DNA of 14,231 nucleotides from Fusobacterium sp. (GTDB lineage Bacteria > Fusobacteriota > Fusobacteriia > Fusobacteriales > Fusobacteriaceae): contig NZ_JAGIRL010000037.1 of the NCBI RefSeq assembly GCF_019012925.1, positions 1 to 14,231 on the forward strand. Direction: 5' to 3'. Of this stretch, positions 12,823 through 14,231 are shown piece by piece; the stretch's first letter is position 1, and each line of letters begins with the position of its first letter. The translations under genes and the position numbers were made by a program. The notes below the pieces were generated by a model. It did not search any database. It was not told the origin of the DNA and saw nothing but the letters and a program-made list of their open reading frames with translations.

Positions 12823-14231
12823 TTAGATTTTTGCTTTGAATTTTCTTAGCCTTAAAGCATTAGTTACTACTGATACTGAACTCATTGCCATAGCTCCTCC
12901 AGCTATCATAGGATTTAGCAGGTAGCCAGTCAATGGATAGAGTAAACCTGCTGCCACTGGTATACCTATTGTATTATAGATAAAAGCCCAAAATAGGTTC
13001 TCTTTTATATTTTTTATAACTGCATGACTTAAATCCATAGCTGTTATAACATCTTTTAGATTTCTTTTCATCAAAACAATATCAGCACTTTCCATAGCAA
13101 TATCTGTTCCACCACCTATTGCTATTCCTATATCTGCCTGAACAAGAGCTGGAGAGTCATTTATTCCATCTCCTACCATAGCTACATTTTTACCTTCCTC
13201 TTGTAGCTCCTTTACTTTTAGATACTTCTCTTCAGGAGTTACCTCTGCAAAAATTATATCTATTCCAACTTGCTTTCCTATTGCTTGTGCTGTAATTTTA
13301 TTGTCACCAGTTATCATTCCCACTTGATAACCTCTATTTTGTAACTCTTTTATAGTCAAAATAGCCTCTGGTTTCAGAGTATCTGCCACTCCAATCACAG
13401 CAGTAAAATTCTCGTTTATTGCAAGATACATTGGTGTCTTACCTTGAAGAGCCAACTCATCTAATATCTCATTCTTATCAATTTGGATATCAAACTCTTC
13501 CATCAATTTTCTATTTCCAATATAGATTCTATCATCTCCAGCAGTTCCCATTACACCTTTTCCTACTATTGCTCTAAAATCTTTTAACTTAGGAAATATC
13601 AATTCTCTCTCTCTACCAGCTTCTACAATAGCCTCTCCTAATGGGTGTTCTGAATGCTCTTCCAAAGCTCCAGCCAATCCTAAGATCTCATTTTCACTCA
13701 TACCATTAAATATTAAAATATCAGTTACTTTTGGTTTTCCCTCAGTTATAGTTCCCGTCTTATCAAAAACTATAGTATTAACCTTGTGTGCTTTCTCTAA
13801 AGCCTCTCCAGATTTTATTAAAACACCTAACTCTGCTCCTCTACCAGTCCCTACCATTATAGCTGTTGGAGTAGCTAATCCCAACGAACATGGACAAGCT
13901 ATTACCATCACAGCAACAAATATTGTAAGTGCAAAAATAGAAGGAGCTTCATGTATCTTAACAATTCCTCTACTTCCCAATATATACCAAACTACACCTG
14001 AAGTAAGGGCTATCAACATAACAATCGGAACAAAATAACTTGAAACTTTATCAGCTATCTTAGCGATTGGTGCTTTACTTCCTTGAGCATTTTCTACAAG
14101 TTTAATTATTTTAGAGATTACTGTTCCCTTACCTGTTGCCTCAACTCTTACTTGCAAACTTCCATTCTTATTTATACTTGCACCAAATACCTTATCTCCT
14201 ATATTTTTATCTACAGGAATACTCTCTCCAG
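12823..14231 (-). CDS. copA: Copper-exporting P-type ATPase CopA, N-terminus outside the window
   Basis: This inner-membrane pump exports Cu(I) using ATP. The 468 visible complete residues start within the actuator-domain TGES motif, at the right edge. They contain the CPC copper motif of the sixth helix (112-114), the phosphorylated Asp156 in DKTGT, the HP motif of the nucleotide-binding domain (195-196), TGD (307-309) and GDGIND (353-358). The last two helices carry the Cu(I)-specific residues YN (418-419) and MSS (449-451). The reading frame runs unbroken through 14231, and a TTG at 14157 is an internal leucine codon, not a start. The metal-binding head and first helices are missing from view. 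A terminator follows the stop. The neighbouring CsoR is the expected regulator, though the copA promoter is not in the window. Confidence 0.96.
   Translation of the reverse strand, partial: GESIPVDKNIGDKVFGASINKNGSLQVRVEATGKGTVISKIIKLVENAQGSKAPIAKIADKVSSYFVPIVMLIALTSGVVWYILGSRGIVKIHEAPSIFALTIFVAVMVIACPCSLGLATPTAIMVGTGRGAELGVLIKSGEALEKAHKVNTIVFDKTGTITEGKPKVTDILIFNGMSENEILGLAGALEEHSEHPLGEAIVEAGRERELIFPKLKDFRAIVGKGVMGTAGDDRIYIGNRKLMEEFDIQIDKNEILDELALQGKTPMYLAINENFTAVIGVADTLKPEAILTIKELQNRGYQVGMITGDNKITAQAIGKQVGIDIIFAEVTPEEKYLKVKELQEEGKNVAMVGDGINDSPALVQADIGIAIGGGTDIAMESADIVLMKRNLKDVITAMDLSHAVIKNIKENLFWAFIYNTIGIPVAAGLLYPLTGYLLNPMIAGGAMAMSSVSVVTNALRLRKFKAKI

Noticed and set aside
14155..14157. TTG as a start codon for the copA fragment
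   Set aside because: The frame continues upstream through GES of the actuator motif to the window edge, so this is an internal leucine.

Overview
The window looks like chromosomal DNA of a Fusobacterium or close relative. It is strongly AT-rich, with AT-biased codons. The minus-strand 16S 5' end at the left edge reads into GGATGAACGCT, as in Fusobacteriota. The gene set (ato short-chain fatty acid genes, reverse rubrerythrin, CopA with CsoR) suits an anaerobic amino-acid and butyrate fermenter. The genus is inferred from this and was not tested by a search. Almost everything lies on the minus strand; only two small genes are on the plus strand.

Layout, left to right. (1) 1-211: first bases of a 16S rRNA gene, its leader and a strong rRNA promoter. 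The promoter abuts the 3' end of a Crp/Fnr-family regulator gene (212-877). (2) 877-948: a perfect inverted repeat carrying an extended -10 element in each arm, between that regulator and a divergent small zinc-ribbon gene. (3) 1375-2483: dCMP deaminase (minus) and a short secreted protein of unknown function (plus). Bidirectional terminators separate the convergent genes. (4) 2531-3088: rubredoxin-first rubrerythrin with its own near-consensus promoter. (5) 3219-6427: an apparent four-gene operon encoding a nucleoside phosphorylase/nucleosidase-like protein, a suppressor-of-fused (SUFU) domain protein, a spore-photoproduct-lyase-like radical SAM protein and a short-chain dehydrogenase. (6) 6578-9991: atoE, an 8-oxoguanine glycosylase of the Ogg2 type, atoD and atoA, read as one unit from a TTGACA/TATACT promoter to a terminator. 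(7) 10102-12731: csoR-like repressor, OmpR-type response regulator and sensor kinase, tightly packed. (8) 12823-14231: copper-exporting P-type ATPase CopA, with its N-terminus beyond the right edge.

How the parts may work together. AtoDA moves CoA between short-chain acids such as acetate, butyrate and acetoacetate, and AtoE is the matching carrier. CopA exports Cu(I) and is the usual target of CsoR, encoded just downstream of it. The CsoR here is a tandem duplication in one chain: both halves keep the Cys-His-Cys copper site with exact spacing, but only the first keeps the N-terminal basic helix. The second unusual locus is the nucleosidase/SUFU/radical SAM/SDR operon, which has no obvious known pathway in an organism not expected to sporulate. 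I see no CRISPR array, tRNA, insertion sequence or phage gene.
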